Assembly (NCBI RefSeq): GCF_021228795.1
Contig: NZ_CP089309.1
Location: forward strand, 1,240,001 to 1,304,000
Reading direction: 5' to 3'
DNA: 64,000 nt
Source of the DNA: Thiocapsa bogorovii
Lineage (GTDB): Bacteria; Pseudomonadota; Gammaproteobacteria; Chromatiales; Chromatiaceae
This document shows positions 7,675 to 16,178 of the stretch, piece by piece. Position 1 is the stretch's first letter. Each line of letters begins with the position of its first letter. The notes beneath the pieces were generated by a model. That model had not been told where the DNA came from. It saw only the letters and a program-made list of their open reading frames with translations, and did not search any database. Position numbers and translations under genes: made by a program.

Positions 7675-9347
7675 GCGCCGCGTCGATTCTGTGCCGAGGT
7701 GTTCTTTCCCGCTCGGCCGCGACGCTCGTCATGCTCGCCGTCTGCCTGCCGTATCCGGCGGTCGCCGGATGGTTCAAGACGTCCGAGCAGGAGGCGCTCG
7801 AGATCTATGAGGCGGGTGACTTCGACGCCGCCGCAGAGTCGTTCTCCGATCCCTATCGGCAAGGCGTGGCCCTGTATCGCGCGGGACGGCTCGAAGAAGC
7901 CGAACACGCGTTCGGCGAGGCCGAGCACGGCAAGCAGGGCCAGTCGGCCCGTTACAACCTCGGCAACACCCGATTCGAGCGCGGCGATTATGCGGGCGCC
8001 GCGACGGCCTACGAGTCGGTTCTGCGCGAGGATCCGAGTCACGCGGACGCAGCGCACAACCTCGCAATCACCCGCGCCACTCTGGCGAGGCTCGAGCAGG
8101 AGCAGTTTCGCGACGAGTCGGAACAAGAGGAAGGTGACGATCCGACGCAAAGCCCCGAAGAACGCGATCAGGAATCAGAAGAAGAACAGCAACAGGAACA
8201 GCAAAGGACTGAGGAGCCATCCGAGGATGAGCAGAAGTCCGAGGACGAGCAGAAATCCGATGAGGAGCAGCAGTCCGAGGACCAGCAGCAGGGGGAGCAA
8301 CAACAGCAATCCGAGCAACAAGAAGGCGCGGAACAGCAAGAGGAATCCGAAGGCGAGGAATCCGGCGACGAGCAAGGCGAGGATAGCGGCTCGCAAGATG
8401 AATCGTCCGAGGGCTCGGGTCAGCAAAGCGAGTCGCAGACCGAGGGCGAAGGCGACGAAGCGGGTCAAGGGCAAGGCACCGACACCTCCGAACCCGCCGA
8501 GGGTCAAGCCCTGGGCGAATCCAGCGACGCACGCGGCGCCGATGACACCGAGGAGACCGGTTCGGCACCGGACAGCGCAACCGACTCGGAGACCGGCGAA
8601 TCCGATCAACCCGAGAGCGACAGCGATCGGGGCAGCGCCGGGCAAAGTAGCACGCCGCAGGGCACATCCGGGGAGGAAACCACATCCGACTCGGAGTCGG
8701 GCAAGGACAACGAGCCCTCCGACTCGACTGCCGGTGATGAGACCGGCGGGGAAGACCGGCCCGAATCCAAGCCATCGACCGACCCCTCGGCAACACCGCA
8801 AGAGGACAAGCCCGACGACGGCGAGCAGGATCCGACGCAAGCACCACAAGAGGAATCGCCCGGGGACCATGCAAAGGACGGGCGTGACCCGAGTCGCGGG
8901 GAGCCCGAATCACCGGACCGAAACGGCGAAGAGCCCGATTCAGCCGATCAAGGGCGCTCGGACGCCCCGGGCTCGGATCCGAGCCAGCCCGAACGCGACG
9001 AGGACGGCACAGACGATGCCAACGGGCAGACGCCCCGTGCGGGTCCGCCCCGTCCGGCAGAGGTGAAGCCGCTGGAAGCGCTCGGAACCGAGGCACAGCC
9101 GGAGGCCACCGAGCGCTTCGATCAACTCGGTGATCGGCCCGGCGACCAAGCGGGTGAAGACGCGACGGACGAGCGAGGCGCAATCGACGGATCGCCCGCC
9201 CTGGGTGCGGGCATGGCCGTGATGGAGCAGCGGCTTAAGCAGGTGGAGGGCGACCCGTCACTCTTGATCCGCAATCAGTATCGCCTCGAGGAGCTGCGTT
9301 GGATGCAGACGACGGGTACGCCCATCCTGGAGAATCGTCCATGGTGA
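7671..9347 (+). CDS. TPR protein with very long acidic Ser/Glu/Gln-rich tail (BatC/BatE-like)
   Basis: This 558-residue protein has a signal peptide (residues about 1-34, ending PAVAG). A TPR region follows at residues about 40-140, with ALYRAGRLEEAEHAFGEAE and the canonical helix pair YNLGNTRFERGDYAGAATAY. The next 350 residues are almost only Glu, Gln, Ser, Asp, Gly and Pro and must be disordered. The last 45 residues regain normal composition and contain the conserved RLKQVEGDPSLLIRNQY element found at the end of Bat-locus TPR proteins. It sits between batB and batD, overlaps both, and is probably periplasmic. The acidic tail is longer than I would expect for the family. Confidence 0.88.
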   Translation: MSAASILCRGVLSRSAATLVMLAVCLPYPAVAGWFKTSEQEALEIYEAGDFDAAAESFSDPYRQGVALYRAGRLEEAEHAFGEAEHGKQGQSARYNLGNTRFERGDYAGAATAYESVLREDPSHADAAHNLAITRATLARLEQEQFRDESEQEEGDDPTQSPEERDQESEEEQQQEQQRTEEPSEDEQKSEDEQKSDEEQQSEDQQQGEQQQQSEQQEGAEQQEESEGEESGDEQGEDSGSQDESSEGSGQQSESQTEGEGDEAGQGQGTDTSEPAEGQALGESSDARGADDTEETGSAPDSATDSETGESDQPESDSDRGSAGQSSTPQGTSGEETTSDSESGKDNEPSDSTAGDETGGEDRPESKPSTDPSATPQEDKPDDGEQDPTQAPQEESPGDHAKDGRDPSRGEPESPDRNGEEPDSADQGRSDAPGSDPSQPERDEDGTDDANGQTPRAGPPRPAEVKPLEALGTEAQPEATERFDQLGDRPGDQAGEDATDERGAIDGSPALGAGMAVMEQRLKQVEGDPSLLIRNQYRLEELRWMQTTGTPILENRPW

Positions 9348-11158
9348 CGCGCACCGACGGTCTGCGGCGTCCCACCACGCGATCCTCGCGGATGATTCCG
9401 GGGCCGGGCGTGGTGATGGGCCTGGTGATGGTGCTGTTCAGCCAAGCGGCAAGCGCCTGGCCCTACGGCCCCCCGGGACAGCAGCCGTTCCAGCCTCAGG
9501 GACCCTACGGCCAACCCCCGCCGCAGGCCGGAGCCTGGCAATTCCGCCCGCAGCCACCGACCAACGCGCAAGGCACCCCGCCGGCGTATCCACAGGGCAC
9601 CCCACCGGCCTATGCGCCTGGTCAGGCGCCGGGGCAGGCGCAGGCACCCGCTTATGGCCCGCTCCCGGGCCAGTATCCGAGCCAGTATCCGAACCAGTAT
9701 CCGAACCAGTATCCGAACCAGTTCCCAGGCCAATATCCGAGCCAGTATCAGCCCCAACCCCAAACAACGCCGCCTCGGCTCGAAGCGATGCTCGACGAGC
9801 CGGAGCCCTATGTGCAGCAACCCCTGCTGCTGCGTCTTCGGCTGATCACCTCGGAGAACCCCGACGAGGCCACGCTCGACCTCCCGGCAACCGGAGACGC
9901 ACTCCTACGGCGCCTGGATGGGCCGACCCCTGAGTCGCGGGCCGCGGAGGGGGGCCGGCGCGAGATCGTCAATACCTTCATCGTGACCCTGATCCCGTTG
10001 CGGCCGGGCAATATCGAGATTCCGGCCATCAAGGTGACGGGAGCCGTGCGAGGCGCGGGCCGGGGCGTGCAGCGCTTCGAGTCGGTGACCGACCGCCCGA
10101 TTCGCCTTCAGGTCCGACCGGCGATGAGCGCCGTGACCCCTTGGCTCCCGTTGAAATCCTTGAGTCTCAAGGCCGACATCGACCGCGAGACCACCTTGGT
10201 CCCCGGGCAGCCGGTCACGCTGGCGTTGGAGCTTGTCGCCACGGGAGGCACTGTCGCTCAGTTGCCGAGCTTGGAAGACCAACTCGACGGGCCGGATCAT
10301 CGGGTCTATCGCGAGCAGGTGCTGACGGAGGGCGGGCTCTCGGCGAACCGCCGCGATCTGGTCGCCCGCCGGACCGAGTACTACACGCTAGTCCCTCAGT
10401 CCTCCGGTCGACTGACCCTGCCCGAGATCAGCGTACCCTGGTGGAACACCGACTTGGGCACCCGGGAGGTCGCGAGTCTGCCGATGCGCACCTTGAGCAT
10501 CGGCGGGGAGAGCGGCCCCTTGGGCATGCCCTCCTCGGTGATGACCGCGGAAGACTGGAGCGTCGTCTGGCTCCCGCTGACGGGTCTTCTGCTGCTAATC
10601 GCCGGCTATTGGGGCGGCGTCTTTTACGCCACCAAACGAGGAACGGCGGATCGGCCGCGAACGCCTCCGGCGGACGCACTCGTCGGCAGACTCCGAGCAT
10701 TCGTTGCTCTCATCGGCAACCGCTTCAGTCGCCTCGCCCGTCGTCTGCAACCCGAACCTTTGGCGGTACGCATACGCGCCGCCGTGGCCGGGGCCCTCCC
10801 CGCGAGCAGCCGGTTTTTGATGTGCGTGCACCACGCCAATCGCGCCTCGGATCCCATCGACTGGTGCGACCGCTTCGAAGCGGACGCCCGCAGCCGGCTG
10901 CGCTTCCAGGGCGAGGCCACCCAGCCCAATCTAATCCGCATGATCCTCAGCTTGCGTCCGCACGCGGATCCGACAGCCCTGACCCGGCTGATGCAGGAGT
11001 TGGACGCCGCGCTCTACGGCCGACAGGGACTCGACTTCGAGCGATGGAAACGCGACTTCATGCGGCAGGTCGGCCGCAGCGCCGGGCTGCGTCCAAGCAA
11101 GGGTCGGGGCGCCCGGATCAAACGCGCCGCGTTGCCCGCATTGAACCCCGGTCATTGA
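9341..11158 (+). CDS. batD: BatD-like protein with Gln/Tyr/Pro repeat insert
   Basis: This 605-residue protein has a signal peptide ending near residue 39 (SQAASA). A low-complexity Pro/Gln/Tyr segment (residues about 40-145) includes seven tandem copies of a QYPN-like tetrapeptide. The BatD region then begins with RLEAMLDEPEPYVQQPLLLRL. A membrane helix lies near residue 410 (WLPLTGLLLLIAGYW), followed by a cytoplasmic C-terminal domain of about 180 residues. BatD proteins are the large periplasmic partner of BatA/BatB. It is the last gene of the moxR-bat operon and starts 7 bp before the TPR gene ends. The tetrapeptide insert is encoded by a 12-bp tandem repeat and may vary in length between strains. 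Confidence 0.88.
   Translation: MVTRTDGLRRPTTRSSRMIPGPGVVMGLVMVLFSQAASAWPYGPPGQQPFQPQGPYGQPPPQAGAWQFRPQPPTNAQGTPPAYPQGTPPAYAPGQAPGQAQAPAYGPLPGQYPSQYPNQYPNQYPNQFPGQYPSQYQPQPQTTPPRLEAMLDEPEPYVQQPLLLRLRLITSENPDEATLDLPATGDALLRRLDGPTPESRAAEGGRREIVNTFIVTLIPLRPGNIEIPAIKVTGAVRGAGRGVQRFESVTDRPIRLQVRPAMSAVTPWLPLKSLSLKADIDRETTLVPGQPVTLALELVATGGTVAQLPSLEDQLDGPDHRVYREQVLTEGGLSANRRDLVARRTEYYTLVPQSSGRLTLPEISVPWWNTDLGTREVASLPMRTLSIGGESGPLGMPSSVMTAEDWSVVWLPLTGLLLLIAGYWGGVFYATKRGTADRPRTPPADALVGRLRAFVALIGNRFSRLARRLQPEPLAVRIRAAVAGALPASSRFLMCVHHANRASDPIDWCDRFEADARSRLRFQGEATQPNLIRMILSLRPHADPTALTRLMQELDAALYGRQGLDFERWKRDFMRQVGRSAGLRPSKGRGARIKRAALPALNPGH
9670..9750 (+). repeat. 12-bp tandem repeat inside batD
   Basis: About seven imperfect copies of a 12-bp unit (CAGTATCCGAAC and variants) are arrayed head to tail. 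Each encodes Gln-Tyr-Pro-Asn/Ser. The unit is a multiple of three, so copy-number change would keep the frame. Confidence 0.8.
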
Positions 11159-11211
11159 TCCTAGATCCGGCAGTTGACCGCGGTCGTTCGTTCTACGCAG
11201 TCACCGGCGCC

Positions 11212-11235
11212 AAAAAAAACCCGCTTGCGCGGGCT
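11212..11235 (-). terminator. Rho-independent terminator of rpmB-rpmG
   Basis: Read on the minus strand this is a CCCGC-GCAA-GCGGG hairpin followed directly by eight T residues, about 50 bp after the rpmG stop. It separates the ribosomal protein operon from the convergent bat operon. In the plus direction the T tract is weak (TTGTTT), so it may serve batD only partly. Confidence 0.85.
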
Positions 11236-11286
11236 TGTTTCTAAGTGCCGGTATGAGAGTCGGAGACCCTCCGGCTATGGAAGACG

Positions 11287-11454
11287 CTATTTGATCTTGC
11301 CTTCCTTATACATGACGTGCTGCCGGACGACGGGATCAAACTTCTTGATCTCCATCTTGCCCGGCTGATTGCGTTTGTTCTTGGTGGTCGTATAAAAGTG
11401 ACCCGTACCGGCACTGGAATTAAGCCGGATTTTATCGCGTGCTGCCTTGGCCAT
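11287..11454 (-). CDS. rpmG: 50S ribosomal protein L33
   Basis: This 55-codon gene encodes [18 protein letters not shown] followed by [15 protein letters not shown] and ends KEGKIK, which is a standard bacterial L33. It is the cysteine-free form, as no CxxC zinc ribbon is present. It belongs to the large ribosomal subunit near the E site. It follows rpmB by 14 bp in the same direction, the usual rpmB-rpmG arrangement, and is followed by a strong terminator. Start and stop are unambiguous (ATG to TAG). Confidence 0.97.
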   Translation of the reverse strand: MAKAARDKIRLNSSAGTGHFYTTTKNKRNQPGKMEIKKFDPVVRQHVMYKEGKIK

Positions 11455-11468
11455 GGTGTGCCCTCCGG

Positions 11469-11705
11469 TTAGACCTTATCGCCGCGTGCGCGGATCTCGC
11501 CGAGCACGGTGTCGATACCACGCTTGTCGATGATGCGCATACCCTTCGTGGAGACCCGCAGCTTGACCCAGCGCTTCTCGCTCTCGACCCAAAATCGGTG
11601 GTCGTGCAGATTCGGCAGAAAACGGCGTTTTGTCTTGTTGTTCGCGTGCGAGACGTTGTTGCCGGTAATCGGGCGCTTACCGGTGACCTGGCATACCTTG
11701 GACAT
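11469..11705 (-). CDS. rpmB: 50S ribosomal protein L28
   Basis: This 78-residue protein begins [20 protein letters not shown] and has the expected [16 protein letters not shown] and [17 protein letters not shown] segments of L28. It is a structural protein of the 50S subunit. It is the first gene of the rpmB-rpmG operon. Its promoter must lie in the roughly 180 bp between it and tRNA-Cys. Full length with no irregularity. Confidence 0.98.
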   Translation of the reverse strand: MSKVCQVTGKRPITGNNVSHANNKTKRRFLPNLHDHRFWVESEKRWVKLRVSTKGMRIIDKRGIDTVLGEIRARGDKV

Positions 11706-11890
11706 GGCGGAATCCCTAGAATTCGGAGGTCGTGCTTCGGGGTAGAAAGAAGCGGAAAGCTAACATGGTTCCGCGATTCGACGCAACGCAAAATTCCCTG
11801 TCGTTGTCAGCGGCCGACGTGCGCACGCGTTTCCTCGACCACCGCAACCCCGTGACAAGTACGGACAGCGCGACTATACTTTCGGGCTCG

Positions 11891-11964
11891 GGCTGAGTGG
11901 CAGAGTGGTCATGCAGCGGCCTGCAAAGCCGTGCACCCCGGTTCGATTCCGGGCTCAGCCTCCA
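11891..11964 (+). tRNA. tRNA-Cys (GCA)
   Basis: A complete 74-nt cloverleaf is visible. The acceptor stem is GGCTGAG pairing with CTCAGCC, the anticodon loop is CTGCAAA (anticodon GCA), the T arm contains GGTTCGATTCC, and a CCA end is encoded. A decayed copy of at least its 3' half lies at 43247-43291. Confidence 0.97.
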
Positions 11965-12276
11965 TATTAACAGTCACTTACAGAATACCCCGCGGTCTCG
12001 AAACGCCCCAAGTGCCACTGCAAGTTGGTCACTTGCACTCGCTCGAGGGGCAATGCCACGCGTCCTTCGTCTGGTTTGTCCGTCGACGCCACAAACATCG
12101 CGGTCGCCGGCGACGGCACATTGCCGACAGATCAAGGGGCAACATGTCTCCCACGGAAGGCAAGCGCCGTCCGAGCCTCTCCGCATGGGTTCCACGCCCA
12201 CGGTGAACAAGGCCAGGCGATAGCAGCCGGGATCACGCATCCGCTGCAGCCCGTCATCGTACGCCCCTCGCCCTCC
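11965..12276 (+). other. Intergenic region between tRNA-Cys and mnhD
   Basis: This 312-bp spacer has no supported gene. The minus strand would carry the 3' end of the mnh operon transcript here, but no clear terminator hairpin is visible. On the plus strand about 12082-12130 encodes VDATNIAVAGDGT, faintly like a transposase core, but too short to call. Confidence 0.4.
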
Positions 12277-14130
12277 TTATCGAGACCCGAAGACGAGGCT
12301 GCCCGCCAGCCCAAGAAGCAAAAGCAACAACGACAGACCCGCCGCGGGCCAATGCCGCAAGACACCGTCGGCCCGCTGGAACACCACACCGACAGCAACA
12401 GCCGCACGCCCGGTAACGCTGGGCGTCGCCCCCGCCGAATCGGTGCGAATAGCAGACCCCCGGTCGGGCCAAGGCACCGCCCCAAGCACCAGCAGCCCGA
12501 CGATCAGCACCGGCCAAAGATCACCCCAGAGTTTGGCCCAGTCGAAGGCACTGGCCATGGCAATGGAGACCACCGCACCGGCATCGATGCCGGTGCGACC
12601 GACGCCCAGCAGGTCGAAGGCAACAGGCGGCAGCAGCCCGAGCAACAGCGCGCACAGCGCCAGCATCAGGACCACGAATTCCTGCAAGCGTCCGGGAGCT
12701 TGGATCAAGATCGGCAATCGCTCAGCGCCGGATGGCGTGCCAGACCGCGCGCCGAAGACGGCGTAGCCAAGCACCCGAAACAGGTAGGCCGCGGTGAGCA
12801 GTCCGCCGGCCTGCATGACCAGCCCCCACCACCACTGACCGCTTGCGTCGGCCGCCGACGTTAGCAATGTCTTGGTGAGATAGCCGCCGCTGGGCTGCAG
12901 CCCCAGCAACGCCAGGCCGGCGAGCCCAAACGCCAAAACCGTGACAGGCAAGGCGCGCGCGATGCCGCCGAGCCCGCTGATCCGGTCATGACCGATCGCC
13001 GCAGCGATCAGCCCAGCGGCCATGAACATGGCCGCCTTGGCACAGGCGTGGGACACCACCTGGAGCATGCCGCCGGTCAGGGCCGCCGCCTCGGCCCCCG
13101 CCGCCAGCGGAAACAGCAAAAACAGATAGCCGATTTGGGCCAGGGTCGAATAGGCGATGAGCAATTTGAGCCTTACCTGCCGCAGCGCGACGAGGTTACC
13201 CACCAGGATGGCGCCTGCCCCCATGGCGCCCAGAATCTGCACCCCCGCCGTCGTCAATAACCCCGGCATCAGATCGAACCAGATCCGGATAACCAGGAAA
13301 AAGGACGCCTTCACGACCAGGGCCGACAGAATGGCACTCGCGGCAGGTGGAGCGCCCGCATGCGCCGGCGGAAGCCACAGGTGCAGAGGAAACAGCGCGG
13401 TCTTGGCCAGCAGACCGACCGTCATCAAGGCGATGGCGGCGATCAACGACGGCGGCCATCGGTCCGCCCCCGCGATTCGCTCCGCAAGAAGACCGATGTC
13501 CAGCGTCCCGTAGCTGCCGTAGAGGAGCACCGCGCCCAACAGATAGAGGGCCGATCCCACCAGCGCGAAAAGCAGATAGCGCAGGGCCGCCGCGAGGGTT
13601 TCCGGCTTGCCGCTCAGCGCGACCAACGGCACCGCAGAGAAGGTCAAGAGTTCCAACGCGACGAACAGCGTGAACAGATCCTGTCCGAGAAAGACCGTAT
13701 TGAGCCCGCCCCAGACCCCGAGCAGCAGCAGCCAGAAGACCAGCGACGTCCGCGTCTCGGACTCACCGCCAGGGATGCGGAATGCCCGCTGCCCGTAGAG
13801 CACGACCGCCAACATGACCACGGCGCTGGTCACCAACATCACCGCGGAGAGTCCATCCGCCTCCAAGCGGACGCCGAGCGGCGGGCTCCAGTCACCGAGC
13901 AGATACTGCAACGCCTCGCCGCCGACAAGCACGACCGCCCCGATGGCCAGAGCCGCGGCGAGCCCCAGCAGCACCAACACCAGCACGAGGCGCCCCAGGT
14001 AGCGTCCACCCAGGACCAGTCCCAAGAGCAGCCCGACGATCGGGAGCATCATCGGAAAGACCAGGACGACACCGCCCAGGTCCGTTAGATTGCTCACTCC
14101 AAACGCAAAGATTGCATGCGCGTGACTCAC
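12277..14130 (-). CDS. mnhD: Mrp-type Na+/H+ antiporter subunit D (NuoM/NuoL-like)
   Basis: This 617-residue polytopic protein belongs to the proton-conducting antiporter family shared by MrpA/MrpD and complex I subunits NuoL/M/N. Recognisable parts are the conserved Glu in VALELLTFSAVPLVAL, KTALFPLHLWLPPAHAGAPP (trans-membrane Lys/His region) and LKLLIAYSTLAQIGYL. It would carry out ion translocation in the antiporter complex. The start is GTG 14130, overlapping the mnhC stop (GTGA). It is the last gene of the operon and the only large antiporter-type subunit in it, since no MnhA equivalent is present. The last 150 residues carry a longer hydrophobic extension than typical MrpD. Confidence 0.88.
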   Translation of the reverse strand: MSHAHAIFAFGVSNLTDLGGVVLVFPMMLPIVGLLLGLVLGGRYLGRLVLVLVLLGLAAALAIGAVVLVGGEALQYLLGDWSPPLGVRLEADGLSAVMLVTSAVVMLAVVLYGQRAFRIPGGESETRTSLVFWLLLLGVWGGLNTVFLGQDLFTLFVALELLTFSAVPLVALSGKPETLAAALRYLLFALVGSALYLLGAVLLYGSYGTLDIGLLAERIAGADRWPPSLIAAIALMTVGLLAKTALFPLHLWLPPAHAGAPPAASAILSALVVKASFFLVIRIWFDLMPGLLTTAGVQILGAMGAGAILVGNLVALRQVRLKLLIAYSTLAQIGYLFLLFPLAAGAEAAALTGGMLQVVSHACAKAAMFMAAGLIAAAIGHDRISGLGGIARALPVTVLAFGLAGLALLGLQPSGGYLTKTLLTSAADASGQWWWGLVMQAGGLLTAAYLFRVLGYAVFGARSGTPSGAERLPILIQAPGRLQEFVVLMLALCALLLGLLPPVAFDLLGVGRTGIDAGAVVSIAMASAFDWAKLWGDLWPVLIVGLLVLGAVPWPDRGSAIRTDSAGATPSVTGRAAVAVGVVFQRADGVLRHWPAAGLSLLLLLLGLAGSLVFGSR

Positions 14131-14507
14131 GGCAGTCGCTCGCCCGGGGGGTTCGCATCGGCCGGGAGCGAAGAGGCATCCTGCGCATCGGTGTCCAAGG
14201 TCGAGCGACCAGCCGTCTCGGCGAGCCGCACCAGCAGCGCGACGGCGATCGCGGTCCCAGCGAAAGCAACCACCAGCCCGGTAATGACCAGCGCCTGCGG
14301 GACCGGGTCGCCATCGCTGCCGCTGCCGGCCGCAGCCAGGGCACCGCCGCCCCGCTTGGCGATGACGCCGAACAGCAAAAAGATGCCACTGCCGATGAGG
14401 TTAAAGGCGAGGATCTTGCGCAGCGCGCCGGGCTGGCAGATCAGCCCGTACAGCCCCAGCCCCACCAAAGCGGCTGCGCCGAGTCCGAAGAGGGTCGTGC
14501 CGTTCAT
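14127..14507 (-). CDS. mnhC: Mrp-type Na+/H+ antiporter subunit C (NuoK-like)
   Basis: This 126-residue protein has three membrane helices in NuoK style. It has GLGLYGLICQPGALRKILAF near residue 15 and the conserved PQALVITGLVVAFAGTAIAV segment near residue 75, the PQALxLTxIVI motif of MnhC. It is expected to sit in the core of the antiporter membrane domain. The start is ATG 14507, two bases after the stop of the mnhB-like gene; longer upstream readings run through that gene in another frame. It overlaps mnhD by four bases. Confidence 0.92.
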   Translation of the reverse strand: MNGTTLFGLGAAALVGLGLYGLICQPGALRKILAFNLIGSGIFLLFGVIAKRGGGALAAAGSGSDGDPVPQALVITGLVVAFAGTAIAVALLVRLAETAGRSTLDTDAQDASSLPADANPPGERLP

Positions 14508-14509
14508 GA

Positions 14510-15463
14510 TCAAACCTCGCGGCGGTGCGCACCCGCCGGTGGCCCTGCAAGCAGCAGGGCCAGAAAGACGGCGACCGAACCCGTCAAGGCCACCTCGATG
14601 GCGATGATGAGCGGCTTGGCAAGGTCCTCCGGGTAGGCCAGAAAGGCGTCCGCCAGCCAGATGCCCGCAATGCCGATGGCGATGAAGAGCGAGGCGCCGA
14701 CGACCAACAGCTCGCGCCAACCGCGGGCGACAACGGGCGGAGGTTGCCGCAGACCCGCCATCATGACCAGGACCCACATCGCCGCCAGTACCGCCGCCGC
14801 CTGGAATTTTCCGCCCGGCTCATCGGCCCCGATCCAGACGAGGTGGATGGCGACCAGGATACCGAACGGCGGAAGTACTTGGGCCAGCAGGGTCAAGGCT
14901 TCACTCGCCGGCGGGCGCGGCAATGCGCTCGGGCGCCCGACCCAATCGGCATCCGCCGCGACGGACCAGACACCGATCAGGGCCGGCAACAGCACCACCG
15001 ACTCCAGCAAGGTATCGACCGCGCGATGGGCCAACAACACCCCGGTGACCGGATTCTGCAAGCCGGTAGGCGACAGATTCTCCGCCACCAAGGGGGCGAG
15101 CGTGGGGGCAGGCTCGGGCAGCAAGAGCACCACGGCCCCAAGCCCGGCAGCGACCACCGTGCAGAGCAGCCCGATCAGCAACCGCAGGGCGGGGCCCGGT
15201 GCACGGGCACGTTCTGCGGCCTCGAATGGCGCCAGGCGCGACGCGGCACCGAACAGCAGGATGCCGGTGAGGCCGCTCCCCAAGGCGGCCTCGGTCATGG
15301 CCACGTCCATGGCCGCAAGCCGTACCCAGATGAGGGTCATCAACAGTCCGTAGGCGACGAAACCGACCACCGCGCGATAGGCCGTGCGGGCAATGTTCAT
15401 CCAGACGGCCAAGCTCAGGACCAACAAGACCAACACCAGGTCGCTGATCAAGCCGAGACTCAT
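14510..15463 (-). CDS. mnhB: Fused MbhD/DUF4040-MnhB antiporter subunit
   Basis: This 317-residue protein joins two modules. Residues about 1-85 match the DUF4040/MbhD domain (LAAMDVAMTEAALGSGLTG), which in classical systems is the C-terminal part of MrpA. Residues about 195-310 match MnhB, with the motif GADEPGGKFQAAAVLAA resembling the family's GHxSPGGGFQgG. So the MrpA tail has been kept, fused to MrpB, while the large NuoL-like part of MrpA is absent. The start is ATG 15463, overlapping the mnhG stop by four bases. Membrane location is clear from at least seven hydrophobic segments. Confidence 0.85.
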   Translation of the reverse strand: MSLGLISDLVLVLLVLSLAVWMNIARTAYRAVVGFVAYGLLMTLIWVRLAAMDVAMTEAALGSGLTGILLFGAASRLAPFEAAERARAPGPALRLLIGLLCTVVAAGLGAVVLLLPEPAPTLAPLVAENLSPTGLQNPVTGVLLAHRAVDTLLESVVLLPALIGVWSVAADADWVGRPSALPRPPASEALTLLAQVLPPFGILVAIHLVWIGADEPGGKFQAAAVLAAMWVLVMMAGLRQPPPVVARGWRELLVVGASLFIAIGIAGIWLADAFLAYPEDLAKPLIIAIEVALTGSVAVFLALLLAGPPAGAHRREV

Positions 15464-15789
15464 CCGCCCTCCTCCTCTCGAGCCCCGGAGACGCCGCCGG
15501 TTCGCCAGCGCGCGGGACGCACCGCTGCGCCCATGAACTGAGCGACCACGGCTCCGCCCAACAGGGCCAACAGCCACAGGGCAACTAGATTGAGCGCACC
15601 CAACGGCGAACTCGTTTGGGCCAACAAGCCCAGCACCACCAGGCCCAGACCGAGATTGTCCGCCTTGGTCAGGGCATGGAGCCGAGTGAGGGTGTCCGGG
15701 AAGCGCAGCAGTCCGATCGTGCCGGCAAGAAAGAACAGGCCGCCGAGGGAGACCATGACGATGGTGAAGAGGTCCAACGCAAATCTCAT
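15460..15789 (-). CDS. mnhG: Mrp-type Na+/H+ antiporter subunit G
   Basis: This 109-residue protein has three membrane helices and the MnhG hallmark GTIGLLRFPDTLTRLHALTKAD at residues about 23-44, with the family's RxPDxxTRxHAxxKA pattern intact. It is a small accessory subunit of the Mrp complex. The start ATG overlaps the mnhF stop and its stop overlaps the next gene's start, so translation is coupled. The Arg-rich C-terminus past residue 90 is variable in the family. Confidence 0.92.
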   Translation of the reverse strand: MRFALDLFTIVMVSLGGLFFLAGTIGLLRFPDTLTRLHALTKADNLGLGLVVLGLLAQTSSPLGALNLVALWLLALLGGAVVAQFMGAAVRPARWRTGGVSGAREEEGG

Positions 15790-16118
15790 CGGGCGTCCTC
15801 GTGCGCCGGAGCACGATCCGGGGCCAGTTCTGTTCCGGGCTCCGAGCCGGGCTCCGGGCTGAGCTCCGGGCGAATGGCGCCGACGACGAAGGCGACCGAG
15901 GCAAAGGCCGCGAGCAACGCCAGCACCATGGCCACATCGGCGATGGCGGCTTCCTGAGATGCTTCACCCAGCAGCAATAGGGCCGCAACGCCTCCGGTCC
16001 CCAGGAGCTGGGGGGCCAGCATCCGGTCGACGTCCCTTGGCCCACGCAGGATGCGCCACAAACCCAAGGCGACCGTGCCCAGAACGAAGGCGGCGGCGGC
16101 GAGAAGAAAGCTGCTCAT
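15786..16118 (-). CDS. mnhF: Mrp-type Na+/H+ antiporter subunit F
   Basis: This 110-residue protein has three membrane helices. The MnhF pattern is visible in the RGPRDVDRMLAPQLLGTGG segment at about residues 25-43 and in DVAMVLALLAAFASVAFV near residue 62. The last 28 residues are Pro/Glu-rich and not conserved. It follows mnhE by 60 bp and overlaps mnhG by four bases. Confidence 0.9.
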   Translation of the reverse strand: MSSFLLAAAAFVLGTVALGLWRILRGPRDVDRMLAPQLLGTGGVAALLLLGEASQEAAIADVAMVLALLAAFASVAFVVGAIRPELSPEPGSEPGTELAPDRAPAHEDAR

Positions 16119-16178
16119 GGCCGACCCTGAACCAAAGGCCGCATTCGCCGGGGCTGCGACGCGCTGTACGCTCCACCG

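Noticed and set aside
9670-9750. CRISPR-like array
   Set aside because: The repeats are contiguous 12-bp coding repeats without spacers; the 7-bp array at 45508 and the 85-bp dispersed repeats also lack CRISPR structure. No cas genes are present.
12082-12130. Possible transposase relic (VDATNIAVAGDGT)
   Set aside because: Only about 13 residues look meaningful; without a search this is too short to assign.
12025-14088. Long plus-strand open frames across the mnhD and mnhC genes
   Set aside because: They are rich in Arg, Gln, Pro and His without any domain, and mirror a clear membrane protein on the other strand; high GC content removes stop codons.
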